Shown: positions 1 to 7,947 of the stretch, piece by piece
How the letters are laid out: every line of letters begins with the position of its first letter
How positions within the stretch are numbered: position 1 is the first letter of the stretch
NCBI RefSeq assembly: GCF_002531575.1
Contig: NZ_NWTI01000004.1
Coordinates: 310,001-374,000 of the forward strand
Reading direction: 5' to 3'
DNA: 64,000 nucleotides
Origin: Bradyrhizobium sp. Y36
Lineage (GTDB): Bacteria; Pseudomonadota; Alphaproteobacteria; Rhizobiales; Xanthobacteraceae
The notes under the pieces: model-generated
Databases searched by the model: none
Seen by the model: only the letters and a program-made list of their open reading frames with translations
Told to the model about the DNA's origin: nothing
Position numbers and translations under genes: made by a program

Positions 1-753
1 CGCGGCGAACAGCATGATGGTGTCGGCCATGCCGCCTTCGCCGTTGCACTTGGTGGCGTAGTCCGGAAGCATGTCGAGGAATTCGCGGTAGCGGCGGCTC
101 TGCCACAGCTCGAGCACGCGCAGATCGACCTGGCGGTTGAACTCGCTGGCGATCGACGTCCACGCCTCGGGGCCGAGCTTCTTGTTCGGCCAGAGCCGGT
201 GCGAGAGCGAACCGCTGGCCAGGATCGCGACCCGCTCGCCGGATTCGTCGATCGCCCGGCGGGTTGCCTCACCGAGGATGCGGCTCTCCTCGAACGAGGT
301 GAACAGCGGCGAGGCGACCGAGACCACCTTCGCAAACCCGTCCGGGTTCATGTAGTGCATCGGCACGATGGTGCCGTATTCGAGCCCGAGGCTGGCCACC
401 TGATGGGCGATCACGTTCAGGCCGGCATCCCCGGCCCTGCCGGCGATGGCCTCGGCCAGCTTCGTATCACCCGGCAGATCGTAGCGCAGATCCCGGATCA
501 TGTGCGGCGCCTCGTGGCTCGTAAACGAGCCGCGATGCCGCGCATTCGCGTTGATGTGGTAGCCGAAGTTGGAGAGCCAGTGGGTGTCGAACACGACGAA
601 GCAGGTAACGCCGCGCTCTTGCGCCCGCCGGCCGAGCTCCCGCAAGGAGCTGATTGCCGGCTCGCGCGCATCGCGCAGCGGGCTGCCTGACAGCTCGGAC
701 AGCATCAATGATGGAACATGGGTGACCTTGGCGGCGAGAACGAGCTGCCCCAT
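1..753 (-). CDS. hpaD: Extradiol dioxygenase, class III (HpaD-like), 3' end outside window
   Basis: The first 251 codons are in the window and the stop lies beyond position 1. The protein starts MGQLVLAAKVTHVPS and continues with FDTHWLSNFGYHIN, SLGLEYGTIVPMHYM, SGSLSHRLWP and a C-proximal GEGGMADT. These match, in order, the LigB-type class III dioxygenases that cleave 3,4-dihydroxyphenylacetate (homoprotocatechuate) at the 2,3 position. The histidines in THVP, DTHW and SLSHR are the likely iron and acid-base ligands known in the family. ATG at 753 is chosen because it matches the family N-terminus. It lies 18 nt downstream of a small HTH gene on the same strand, so the two are probably co-transcribed. 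Closely related substrates such as other catechols cannot be excluded. Confidence 0.85.
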   Translation of the reverse strand, partial: MGQLVLAAKVTHVPSLMLSELSGSPLRDAREPAISSLRELGRRAQERGVTCFVVFDTHWLSNFGYHINANARHRGSFTSHEAPHMIRDLRYDLPGDTKLAEAIAGRAGDAGLNVIAHQVASLGLEYGTIVPMHYMNPDGFAKVVSVASPLFTSFEESRILGEATRRAIDESGERVAILASGSLSHRLWPNKKLGPEAWTSIASEFNRQVDLRVLELWQSRRYREFLDMLPDYATKCNGEGGMADTIMLFAA

Positions 754-771
754 GCCGGTCACCTCGAAGCG

Positions 772-1044
772 TCAGGCCGCCTGGGGCTGGCTGCCGTGGA
801 TCGCGGAGGCGAGCCTCAGCAGAAGCACGATCGAGACGTTGCCCTTGCCGGCCTCGATCTGGGCGATATAGCGCTCGGAAATCCCGGAACGGCGGGCCAG
901 CTCGCGGCGCGACAGGTCGCAGCGCATGCGCGAGGACCGCAGGCGATCACCCAGCTCACTCAGAAACTCGGTCTCGGAATACGGCGGCACGGCACAGCTC
1001 CCCGGCAGCACTTCGCCCGCAAAATCCATGACTTGATTCAGCAT
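772..1044 (-). CDS. XRE-family HTH regulator, BoxR/BzdR-like DNA-binding domain only
   Basis: A 90-residue protein that is almost only a Cro/C1-type helix-turn-helix (about residues 28-85; SELGDRLRSSR, ELARRSGISERYIAQIEAGKGNVSI). The SGISERYIAQIE and GNVSI signature resembles the N-terminal half of BoxR/BzdR regulators of benzoyl-CoA genes. In those the HTH is followed by a shikimate-kinase-like effector domain, but here the protein stops at once. ATG at 1044 is preferred over one at 1104 that lacks a ribosome-binding site; 1029 is also possible. It lies just upstream of the hpaD-like gene and may control it. The functional inference is from context only. Confidence 0.7.
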   Translation of the reverse strand: MLNQVMDFAGEVLPGSCAVPPYSETEFLSELGDRLRSSRMRCDLSRRELARRSGISERYIAQIEAGKGNVSIVLLLRLASAIHGSQPQAA

Positions 1045-1201
1045 TGCTCTATCCAGGTTCGCCTTCGGGAAACGCCATCCTAGCCCGGAAAAGACCGCCC
1101 TCATTGACGCGGATCAAATTCGCGAGCGATCGGGGGCGGCCATGGACGGAAGCGGGCGGGATGCTACATTGGAATTCTTCGAGGCGGGGTTCTTTCAGGA
1201 C

Positions 1202-1654
1202 ATGACACGTGGTTTGAGCCGCGGAATCGCGGCAGCGATGCTGTGGGCGGCGACCTGCCCCACGGCAGGTGCCGAGACGCTGGCTGCGACGGTCGAGCAA
1301 TGGGGCCTGCTCGGCTCATGGGCGGTCGACTGCGCGGCGAGGCCCGACCGCGACAAGGGCGCGCTCCTGACCTACGAGATCCGGAAGGACGGCCGGGTGA
1401 TGTACCGGCGCGACTTCGGCGATGCCAGGGACGAGAACGAGGTGGTGTCGGCCACGGTGAACGCCGAGGGCCTGCTCAATGTCACGGTGTACTTCCCCTC
1501 TCTGCGCCAGGCGCGTGAGTTCGGGCTGCTGCTGGCGAAGGACGGCAGCCTGCGCGCGATCTACAATCGCAGCGAGCGCGGCGAGTACACGATCAAGGAC
1601 GGCAAATACGTTGCGACGGCCGCGCCGACACCGACACAACACCGCTGCGACTGA
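1202..1654 (+). CDS. Hypothetical secreted protein
   Basis: A 150-residue protein with a signal peptide (MTRGLSRGIAAAMLWAATCPTAGA, cleavage near residue 24). The mature part begins ETLAATVEQWGLLGSWAVDCAARPD. It has two cysteines, in VDCAA and at the C-terminal HRCD, which could form a disulfide. The predicted beta-rich body resembles small periplasmic proteins of unknown function found in Bradyrhizobium. A longer frame from 1142 exists, but the start at 1202 puts the signal peptide at the N-terminus. It is divergent from the HTH gene. No specific function can be assigned. Confidence 0.6.
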   Translation: MTRGLSRGIAAAMLWAATCPTAGAETLAATVEQWGLLGSWAVDCAARPDRDKGALLTYEIRKDGRVMYRRDFGDARDENEVVSATVNAEGLLNVTVYFPSLRQAREFGLLLAKDGSLRAIYNRSERGEYTIKDGKYVATAAPTPTQHRCD

Positions 1655-1750
1655 GCGCTGCACTCGCGCGCGCTTTTCGAAACACCGCTCTGCGCTTGCA
1701 CGAGCATGCCCTGTCTGAACAGCCGTTCAGAATTCTCCCGCAGTTCCTCC

Positions 1751-1775
1751 GGAACGTTCGCGTGAATGCGCGGTT
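1751..1775 (+). promoter_or_regulatory. Candidate EcfG (general stress sigma) promoter
   Basis: GGAAC at 1751-1755, 16-nt spacer, GGTT at 1772-1775. This fits the alphaproteobacterial EcfG pattern GGAAC-N16/17-NGTT, 30 nt before the ATG of the His-rich gene. Confidence 0.6.
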
Positions 1776-1805
1776 TAAATCTGCATTCGATTGGAGGAGG
1801 ACATC

Positions 1806-2036
1806 ATGAAGAAGCTTGGTTATGTGGTTGCGGCCCTGGGCGCGCTCGCGATCGCGGCGCCGACGCTGGCAAGTGCGGAGACTGTGGTGATCAAGCGCGG
1901 CGGCTATCACCATCATCATCACGGCCCGTACGGCGCCCGCGCCGAATTCCGCGGGCATCGCGACTACGGCTGGCATCGCGGCCACCATCGCGACAAGGTC
2001 GTGGTGATCAAGCGCAGCCATCGCCACTGGGACTAA
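1806..2036 (+). CDS. Small secreted histidine-rich protein
   Basis: A 76-residue precursor with a clear signal peptide (MKKLGYVVAALGALAIAAPTLASA). The mature part is very rich in His, Gly and Arg, with a run of five His (YHHHHHG) and repeated HR/HHR motifs. VVIKRGG near its N-terminus is echoed by VVIKRSH near the C-terminus. The composition suggests periplasmic metal binding, but no family function is known to me. A strong ribosome-binding site (GGAGGAGG) lies at 1793-1800. It has an EcfG-type promoter upstream and a good intrinsic terminator downstream, so it is a single-gene stress transcript. Confidence 0.75.
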   Translation: MKKLGYVVAALGALAIAAPTLASAETVVIKRGGYHHHHHGPYGARAEFRGHRDYGWHRGHHRDKVVVIKRSHRHWD

Positions 2037-2052
2037 CTGAGAACGCATATGG

Positions 2053-2080
2053 AAATGGCCCCTCACGGGGCCATTTTCTT
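2053..2080 (+). terminator. Intrinsic terminator after the His-rich gene
   Basis: The stem AATGGCCCC / GGGGCCATT (2054-2062 with 2067-2075) has a 4-nt loop and is followed by TTCTTT. It ends the His-rich transcript 17 nt after its stop. Confidence 0.8.
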
Positions 2081-2096
2081 TGCGCATCGTCAGTCT

Positions 2097-2190
2097 CGTA
2101 GGGTGGGCAAAGCGAAGCGTGCCCACCGCTTCCAAAGTGATTGAGGAGAGAGGGTGGGCACGGCGCAAGTGCGCCTTTGTCCACCCTACG
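2097..2190. repeat. Palindromic intergenic repeat, family A (GTAGGGTGGGC), copy 1
   Basis: The element begins CGTAGGGTGGGCAAAG and ends CCACCCTACG, with an inner pair GTGCCCACC / GGTGGGCAC. It can fold into a long hairpin on either strand. Related copies lie at 51087-51179 and 63652-63741. It sits between two convergent gene ends. Confidence 0.85.
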
Positions 2191-2218
2191 CTTGTTGCCA
2201 TGCGCGCGTAGATAGAAG

Positions 2219-3037
2219 CTAGTCCCACGCCGGCCCAAAGCCTGGATTGACGCAGCGCCTGTCCTTCGGCAGCGCGGCGATCTTCTGGCGGTCGGCATCG
2301 TCGAGCGTGATCTTCAGCGCATCGAGATTGGCCTGCTGGCTCTCACGGCGCGAGGCTTTCGGGATCGCGGCGACGCCGTCCTGGTCGAGCAGCCATTTCA
2401 GCGCCACTTGCGCCGCGGTCGCGTTGTGCCTGGCGCCGATCTCACCGAGCACCGGATCGGAAGCAATTTTGCCCTGCGCCAGCGGACAATAGGCCACCAG
2501 CGGGATCGACTTGACCTTGAGATAGGCCAGCACCTTCGATTGATCGAGCATGGCGTGATATTCGATCTGGTTGCAGGCGATCGGCGCCTTGACCTCCTCG
2601 ACCGCGATTTTGAGCAGCGCCGTGGTGAAGTTCGCAACGCCGAGGGCGCGCGTACGCCCCTCCTCCTTCAGCTTCATCAAGGTCTCGAACACCGCGCCCC
2701 AATTCGCCGATGTCGATGGCCAGTGCACGAGATAGAGGTCGACATGGTCGAGCCTGAGCTTGGTCAGGCTGGCGTCGAAGGCGCGGCGGATCGCATCGGG
2801 ATTGAGGTTCTCGTGCCAGACCTTGGTGGTGATGTGCAGCTCGTTCCGCGGCAGGCGGGATGCCGCGATCGCTGACCCGATCGGCTCCTCGTTCGCGTAC
2901 ATCTCGGCGGTGTCGATGTGGCGATAGCCGATCGACAGCGCGCTCTCGACCGCGGCGCGGCAGGCGTCGCCCTGCATGCGGAAGGTGCCGAGGCCGAGCT
3001 TGGGCATGCTGATGCCCTGTGTCTTCAGATTGTCCAT
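2219..3037 (-). CDS. Aldo/keto reductase (2,5-diketo-D-gluconate reductase-like)
   Basis: A 272-residue NADPH-dependent reductase of carbonyl substrates with a TIM-barrel fold. The catalytic tetrad of the AKR superfamily is visible: Asp42 and Tyr47 (IDTAEMYANEE), Lys72 (ITTKVW) and His105 (LYLVHWPS). The phosphate-binding end of the cofactor site is seen as IPKASRRE near residue 230. ATG at 3037 follows an AGGAG ribosome-binding site and gives the usual family length; the reading frame stays open further upstream but that part has no family similarity. The physiological substrate is unknown. It is probably a detoxification or sugar-keto reductase. Confidence 0.88.
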   Translation of the reverse strand: MDNLKTQGISMPKLGLGTFRMQGDACRAAVESALSIGYRHIDTAEMYANEEPIGSAIAASRLPRNELHITTKVWHENLNPDAIRRAFDASLTKLRLDHVDLYLVHWPSTSANWGAVFETLMKLKEEGRTRALGVANFTTALLKIAVEEVKAPIACNQIEYHAMLDQSKVLAYLKVKSIPLVAYCPLAQGKIASDPVLGEIGARHNATAAQVALKWLLDQDGVAAIPKASRRESQQANLDALKITLDDADRQKIAALPKDRRCVNPGFGPAWD

Positions 3038-3195
3038 GAACAGGCTCCTGACATATTGCGTCCCGCCGGTCGCGCGGTGAGGCCGCGAGGAACAGACTCT
3101 TCGGTGATGGAAAAGACGTGGCGGGAGACGCAAGTATAGCGAGGACGGCGGACGGCCGCCAATCAAGATCGGGTTAGGTGCGCGCGATGCATCCC

Positions 3196-3280
3196 GCCGT
3201 CATGGCGGGCCTGTCCCGGCCATCCACGCCCTGGTCCGCGGCACGAAGAACGTGGATGCCCGGGACAAGCCCGGGCATGA
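3196..3280. repeat. Palindromic intergenic repeat, family E
   Basis: Two arms of about 30 nt, imperfectly complementary, begin CGTCATGGCGGGCCTG and end AGCCCGGGCATGACG, with a central GCGGCACGAAG loop region. It lies in the gap between the aldo/keto reductase and phoD genes. It looks like a dispersed repetitive extragenic palindrome. Confidence 0.65.
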
Positions 3281-3307
3281 CGACGCGGCAAGGCGTCGTA
3301 CGCCCCC

Positions 3308-4882
3308 TCACGAATGCTGCGCGACCACGGCGGGCCGTGCCTGCCGCTGCGGCACGATGTCGACCGACCAGAGGTCGCGGTTGTCGACGTCCTTCAAGGT
3401 CACGGTCATCACGCCGCTCTTGCCATCGATGTCGACGCGGCCGAAGAATTGCAGTCCGAAGCATGGCGCAAGGTTCTCGCCTTGCGCGGCGCTGCAGCCG
3501 TTCTGGTACATCGCGGCCGGACCGAAGGTGTTGTCGAGCTCGCCCGGGCCCCAGCTGCCGGCATGCAGCGGGCCGGAGACGAACTCCCAGAACGGCTCGA
3601 AATCCTGAAACTGCGCCCGGTTCGGATCGTAGTAATGCGCGGCGGTGTAGTGCATGTCCGCAGTGAGCCAGACGACGTTGCGCACGCTCGCGCGCTTGAT
3701 CGAGCTGAGCAGGTCGGCGATCTCGTGCTCGCGCCGGTCGGGCAGCCCGTCGCCGAGCGCGACGGCGTCCAGACTGATCAGGCCGATTGGCAGGTCGGCC
3801 GCGATCACCTTCCAGGTCGCGCGCGAGGCGGCGAGCTCGCGCTTGAGCCAGGCGAGCTGCTCGGCGCCGAGGATCCAGCCGCGCTTGTCATTGCCCTTGT
3901 TCCAGCTCTCGTCGCGGTAGCTGCGCATGTCGATCATGAAGACGTCCAGCAGCGGACCATAGGCGATCTTGCGATAGACCCGGCCCTGCCGCGCGCCGAT
4001 GTCGCGGATCGGCATGAAGTCGAAGAAGGCGCGCCGGGCACGCGCGACCAGCCGCGGCGTGCCGTCATCCTCATGGCCGGAATCGTCGAAAGTGCCCGCG
4101 GGCGACCAGTCGTTGCTGACCTCGTGGTCGTCCCATTGCGCGAACATCGGGACTTCAGCGTGGAAGGCGCGGAAATGATCGTCGAGATGGTTGTATTTGT
4201 AGTTGCCGCGAAACTGCGCCAGCGTGTGCGCGACTTCGGACTTCTCCTCGGTCACGAGATTGCGCCAGGTCTCGCCGTTCGGCAGCGCCTGCTCGGCGGG
4301 AATCGTGCAGTCGGCGTAGATGTGATCGCCGGAATGGATGAAGAAATCCGGGCGGTTGTCGAGCATGGTGCGATAGCTGCGATAGCCGCCGCGCGAGATG
4401 TCGATGCCCCAGCCCTGTCCCGCGACATCACCCGACCACACGAACGAGATCGACCGGCCCGCGGCCGGCGCGGTGCGGAAATGGCCGACGCGGCTTTCGC
4501 CGGCAAGGCCGGTGGCGATGTCGTCGAAGCGCACGCGATAGAAGATGTCCTGTCCGGGCGGCAGATCGCTCAGCAGCAGCTTCGAGGTGAAATCGGCGTC
4601 GGGCAGAGCGTCGCGCGAAGCCGACGCGATGATGGTCTTGAAACTCTCGACGGTCGAGCATTCCACCTGCATCCGCGCGGGCCGGTCGGTGCGCGCCCAG
4701 ATCACGGCGGAGTCGCCAGAGACATCGCCGGATTGAAGACCGCCTGCGATCTGCGGCCGGTCGGCGGCGCGGCTGAGGTGTGGCGCGGCGAGTGTGCCGA
4801 GCGAGGCGACGGCGAGACTGGAGGTCGAGCGGACCAGGAATTGCCGCCGGGTCCATGCGCACGATGCGCGGAGCGATGCCAT
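3308..4882 (-). CDS. phoD: PhoD-type alkaline phosphatase/phosphodiesterase, Tat-exported
   Basis: A 524-residue precursor with a twin-arginine signal (RRQFLVRSTSSLAVASLG, residues 13-30) and an AAPHLSRAAD cleavage region, so it acts in the periplasm. A PhoD N-terminal fibronectin-like domain (about 45-140) is followed by the metallophosphatase domain, with metal-binding motifs WSGDVAGQG, FFIHSGDHIYAD, QWDDHEVSNDW and, further on, TADMHYTAAHYY. PhoD enzymes release phosphate from mono- and diesters and use calcium and iron. No obvious Pho box was identified in the short upstream region. It stands alone on the minus strand. The length is normal for the family. Confidence 0.9.
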   Translation of the reverse strand: MASLRASCAWTRRQFLVRSTSSLAVASLGTLAAPHLSRAADRPQIAGGLQSGDVSGDSAVIWARTDRPARMQVECSTVESFKTIIASASRDALPDADFTSKLLLSDLPPGQDIFYRVRFDDIATGLAGESRVGHFRTAPAAGRSISFVWSGDVAGQGWGIDISRGGYRSYRTMLDNRPDFFIHSGDHIYADCTIPAEQALPNGETWRNLVTEEKSEVAHTLAQFRGNYKYNHLDDHFRAFHAEVPMFAQWDDHEVSNDWSPAGTFDDSGHEDDGTPRLVARARRAFFDFMPIRDIGARQGRVYRKIAYGPLLDVFMIDMRSYRDESWNKGNDKRGWILGAEQLAWLKRELAASRATWKVIAADLPIGLISLDAVALGDGLPDRREHEIADLLSSIKRASVRNVVWLTADMHYTAAHYYDPNRAQFQDFEPFWEFVSGPLHAGSWGPGELDNTFGPAAMYQNGCSAAQGENLAPCFGLQFFGRVDIDGKSGVMTVTLKDVDNRDLWSVDIVPQRQARPAVVAQHS

Positions 4883-5000
4883 TCAGGAAACCTTCGTCGA
4901 ATCGCGACGGAAGGTGCCTGCGCCGTTTGACTCCCGGCTGACGGTTTCTTGACCCCAGGCCTACGGTTTTGCGACGCGAAAATGACGGCCGTGGCCCGCT

Positions 5001-5333
5001 CTAGGTTGAATTCGGGAGCGTGCCGATTTGATCACGGCCGGGCGAGCGTCTCGCCGCCGTTCTCGCCTGCTGCTCCATTTTCGCAAGGTAACCGGTCAAC
5101 ATGGCGAGGGGATGCGTGATGAAGACGCTGCGCACGTGCCACAAACTATAGGTGTACACAGCCTCGCTGACCTCGGTGAACTTTCCATGTTCAGCGACAT
5201 AGAAATGATTCCCGACGATCCTGCCATTGTAGGCGTCACCTCCGATTGCGACCGCCACAATCACGAAGGCGAGGAAGTTCAAGACACCCAGACCACACAC
5301 TGCCAGCAGGCATCGATAGCGGACGTCGGACAT
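5001..5333 (-). CDS. Hypothetical small membrane protein
   Basis: A 110-residue protein with one strong N-terminal transmembrane segment (about residues 8-32, LLAVCGLGVLNFLAFVIVAVAIGG). A possible second hydrophobic stretch lies at about 70-85 (VRSVFITHPLAMLTGYL), followed by a basic hydrophilic tail. The motif GNHFYVAEHGKFTEVSEAVYTYSLWH is reminiscent of small Bradyrhizobium membrane proteins of unknown role. The start is ATG at 5333. No function can be assigned. Confidence 0.5.
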   Translation of the reverse strand: MSDVRYRCLLAVCGLGVLNFLAFVIVAVAIGGDAYNGRIVGNHFYVAEHGKFTEVSEAVYTYSLWHVRSVFITHPLAMLTGYLAKMEQQARTAARRSPGRDQIGTLPNST

Positions 5334-5403
5334 CGAATGTCGTCCTGTCGCGTCGTCTCAATCGACGCCGCAAAGATCGATCACAACGCAAGCAAGTATG
5401 CGC

Positions 5404-5823
5404 CTAGTGCTTCCAGTTGCAGATGCCGCCGCTGCGGCACGGCCAGGTCTGGATACGGGTATCCATCGCCTGCGCGTCGAGCGGGTTGCCGTGGCGATGC
5501 GCGAGCTTGCTGCGGGCCACCCCGCGCGGCTGGGCGGGCCTGGCATGCGCGATCTTCGGCTCGCTCACGCGAACACGTTCGGCCGCAACCTTCTTCGGCA
5601 CATCGACGGGCTCCGCGCGTGCCTGCGCCTCATTGCCGCCGCGCGCTTCGAGCGCGACCGGTGCGAACTGCGTCTCGGGCCCGAGCCGCTTCGGCGACAA
5701 TACCGCCTTGGAGAGATCGAGACCGAGATATTCGTCTGGCTTGTAGTCGTCAGCGCGCGCGATGCCGCCCCATGCGACCACGAGGGCAACGGCAACTGCA
5801 AAATGAACGCTCTTCAGGACCAC
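5404..5823 (-). CDS. Hypothetical secreted protein
   Basis: A 139-residue precursor. GTG at 5823 is preceded by a perfect AGGAGG six nucleotides upstream, which decides the start. Residues 1-24 form a signal peptide (VHFAVAVALVVAWGGIARA). The mature part begins DDYKPDEYLGLDLSKAVLSPKRLGP, is basic and proline-rich in the middle, and ends in a conserved-looking tail with two cysteines (WPCRSGGICNWKH). I do not recognise a function; it resembles small envelope proteins seen in Bradyrhizobium. Confidence 0.6.
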   Translation of the reverse strand: MVLKSVHFAVAVALVVAWGGIARADDYKPDEYLGLDLSKAVLSPKRLGPETQFAPVALEARGGNEAQARAEPVDVPKKVAAERVRVSEPKIAHARPAQPRGVARSKLAHRHGNPLDAQAMDTRIQTWPCRSGGICNWKH

Positions 5824-5931
5824 GGATGCCTCCTGAAATTGATTATGAAAGGGCTATTTTATCCTTATTTAGGAGGCGTCGCGGCCAATTCCAGCGGTCA
5901 GTTCCCGTGTTGGTTAAGAAGTTTGGCGGTG

Positions 5932-6933
5932 TCAGGCGACCTTTCGCGTCGTCGCCGTCCCATCCAGGAACCCCATCAGACGACTGCGGATGATCTGTTC
6001 CGCCTCAGCCATGATCCGATCGACCAGCTCCTTGCAGGAGGGGATGTCGTGGATCAGCCCGGCGACCATGCCGCAGCTCCAGGCGCCGGCGTCCATCTGG
6101 CCCTCCAGCATGATCCTGGGGTAGACGCCCGCGACCTGGTCGTGGATGTCGTCGATCGTCAGCTTGTCGCCCTTCTCGCGCTCGATCTCGATGAGGCGGT
6201 CGACATTGGCGTTCCGCAGCACGCGCTCGGTGTTGCGCAAGGAGCGCATGATCAGGCGGGTGTCGAGCTCGGTTGCCGCGACCAGCGCGTTCTTCACGTT
6301 CTGATGGACGGGTGCTTCCTTGGTCGCGATAAAGCGGGTGCCCATGTTCATGCCGGCCGCGCCCAGCGACAGCGCCGCGACGAGGCTGCGCCCGTCCGCC
6401 ATGCCGCCGGAGGCGACGAACGGAATCTTCAATTCCTCCGCCGCACGCGGCAGCAGGATCATGTTGGGAATGTCGTCCTCGCCGGGATGACCGCCGCATT
6501 CGAAACCGTCGACGCTGACGGCGTCGCAGCCGATGCGCTCGGCCTTCAGCGAGTGGCGAACCGAGGTGCATTTGTGAATGACCTTGATGCCGGCCGCCTT
6601 CAGCGCCGGCATGTAGGCTTCCGGGCTGCGGCCCGCGGTCTCCACCGCCTTGATGCCGCCTTCGACGATGGCCGCGATGTATTCGGGATAAGGCGGCGCC
6701 GCGAAGGTCGGCAGGAAGGTGAGGTTCACGCCGAACGGCTTGTCGGTCATGTCGCGGCAACGCGCGATCTCCTTGGCGAGCAATTCCGGCGTCTTCTGCG
6801 TCAGACCCGTGATGATGCCAAGCCCGCCGGCATTGGAGACGGCGGCGGCAAGCTCGGCAAAGCCGACGAAATGCATGCCGCCCTGGATGATGGGATGCTC
6901 GATGCCGAACAGTTCGGTGATCGCGGTCTTCAC
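5932..6933 (-). CDS. Nitronate monooxygenase-like NAD(P)H-dependent flavin oxidoreductase
   Basis: A 333-residue FMN-binding TIM-barrel protein of the 2-nitropropane dioxygenase/nitronate monooxygenase family. Visible features are IIQGGMHFVGFAELAAAVSNAGGLG (FMN-binding start), PFGVNLTF, CDAVSVDGFECGGHPGE, PFVASGGMADGRSL and AAGMNMGTRF, the phosphate-binding loop. The family oxidises alkyl nitronates or acts as a quinone- or enoyl-reductase-like flavoenzyme. The glycine-rich ECGGHPG motif is the region of the active site. GTG at 6933 is chosen because GGGGAGG precedes it. A BOX-like intergenic repeat and the SDR gene lie behind it on the same strand. The actual substrate is not known. Confidence 0.85.
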   Translation of the reverse strand: MKTAITELFGIEHPIIQGGMHFVGFAELAAAVSNAGGLGIITGLTQKTPELLAKEIARCRDMTDKPFGVNLTFLPTFAAPPYPEYIAAIVEGGIKAVETAGRSPEAYMPALKAAGIKVIHKCTSVRHSLKAERIGCDAVSVDGFECGGHPGEDDIPNMILLPRAAEELKIPFVASGGMADGRSLVAALSLGAAGMNMGTRFIATKEAPVHQNVKNALVAATELDTRLIMRSLRNTERVLRNANVDRLIEIEREKGDKLTIDDIHDQVAGVYPRIMLEGQMDAGAWSCGMVAGLIHDIPSCKELVDRIMAEAEQIIRSRLMGFLDGTATTRKVA

Positions 6934-6971
6934 TTAAATACCTCCCCGGAATTTTGCTTGAGTTGATTCAG

Positions 6972-7078
6972 TCTAGAGCCGTTTCCGTTCCGATGAAATC
7001 GGAACGGGGCTCTAGATTCTTGTTTTGACGCGCTTTCTTCCCGCGAACCGGTATCCACTTCGCTCGAAAACGCTCTAG
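6972..7078. repeat. Dispersed intergenic repeat of Bradyrhizobium/Rhizobiales type (TCTAGAGC...GCTCTAG)
   Basis: It starts TCTAGAGCCGTTTCC and ends AAAACGCTCTAG. An inner hairpin CCGTTCCGAT / ATCGGAACGG is followed by the segment GCGAACCGGTATCCACTTCG. From memory this segment is a very common repeat in Rhizobiales chromosomes. It separates the flavin oxidoreductase and SDR genes. Confidence 0.75.
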
Positions 7079-7097
7079 CCGGACTTTCGGGCCGCGG

Positions 7098-7835
7098 TCA
7101 CCATTTCTCTCCGAACGGGCGGATCTCCATCTCGAAGGTCCAGGCGCTCTTCGGCTGCCGGTAGAGCTGCCAATAGGCATCCGCGACCGCGGCCGGCGGC
7201 ATCAGGAGATCAGGATTGTCGAGCGCGTTCGGACCGAGCGCCTCCAGCCGGCGCTGCCGCACCCATTCGGTGTCGACGCCGGAATCGATGATGAGATGGG
7301 CGACATGGATGTTCTTCGGACCGAGCTCGCGCGCCATCGCCTGCGCCACCGCGCGCAGGCCGAACTTGGCGCTGGCGAAGGCGGCAAAACCGCTGCCGCC
7401 GCGCAAGCTCGCCGTTGCGCCGGTGAAGAAGATGTTGCCGCCGCCGCGCGGCAGCATCAGCCGCGCCGCTTCGCGGCCGGCGAGGAAGCCGGAATAGCAC
7501 GCCATCTCCCACACCTTGCGAAACACGCGCTCGGTGGTGTCGAGAACCGGGAAATTGACGTTGGCGCCGACGTTGAAGATGCAGACCTCGAGCGGCGCAT
7601 GCGTGTCGGCGTCGTTGAGGAAGGAGACGACCTCCTCCTCTTTCCGCGCATCGAGCGAACGCGCGTGGATCTCCCCGCCCGAGGCCTCGATGTCCTTCAC
7701 CAGCGGCGTCAGCTTGTCGCCGTTGCGGCGGCCGGTGAAGACCGTGAACCCCTCAGCCGCAAACTTCTTGGCGATCTCCGAGCCGATGAAATCGCCGGCC
7801 CCGATCACGGCGGCTGTCGCGTTTCGCTTAGGCAA
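7098..7835 (-). CDS. Short-chain dehydrogenase/reductase lacking the catalytic tyrosine
   Basis: A 245-residue classical-length SDR. The Rossmann glycine motif is GAGDFIGSEIA (about residues 12-22) and the NAG equivalent is FNVGAN. The active-site serine is Ser143 in GATAS. At the YxxxK position the protein has Phe153-Ala-Ser-Ala-Lys157, so the proton-donating tyrosine is missing. The TTG at 7835 is taken as the start because GGAGGAGG lies five nucleotides before it. It is divergent from the HxlR regulator at 7998, with two perfect inverted repeats between them, and is therefore its likely target. Catalysis may be altered or lost. Confidence 0.85.
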   Translation of the reverse strand: MPKRNATAAVIGAGDFIGSEIAKKFAAEGFTVFTGRRNGDKLTPLVKDIEASGGEIHARSLDARKEEEVVSFLNDADTHAPLEVCIFNVGANVNFPVLDTTERVFRKVWEMACYSGFLAGREAARLMLPRGGGNIFFTGATASLRGGSGFAAFASAKFGLRAVAQAMARELGPKNIHVAHLIIDSGVDTEWVRQRRLEALGPNALDNPDLLMPPAAVADAYWQLYRQPKSAWTFEMEIRPFGEKW

Positions 7836-7879
7836 GGTCGCCTCCTCCGGTGAGCGCGGTGTGATGAAAGGGAGGCTAT

Positions 7880-7896
7880 AGTTCTAAAATAGAACT
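7880..7896. promoter_or_regulatory. Inverted repeat, candidate operator next to the SDR gene
   Basis: AGTTCT-AAAAT-AGAACT, a perfect 6-bp inverted repeat centred 53 bp upstream of the SDR start in the SDR/HxlR divergent region. It is plausibly a regulator half-site pair or overlaps the SDR promoter. Confidence 0.45.
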
Positions 7897-7947
7897 GTCA
7901 AACCTCCACTCCGGATGTTAGCTTTGTCCAGAAATACCTTTGAGTAT

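Noticed and set aside
3314..4930. A 538-residue plus-strand open frame opposite phoD
   Set aside because: Shadow of the PhoD gene; the minus frame has a Tat signal and all PhoD motifs.
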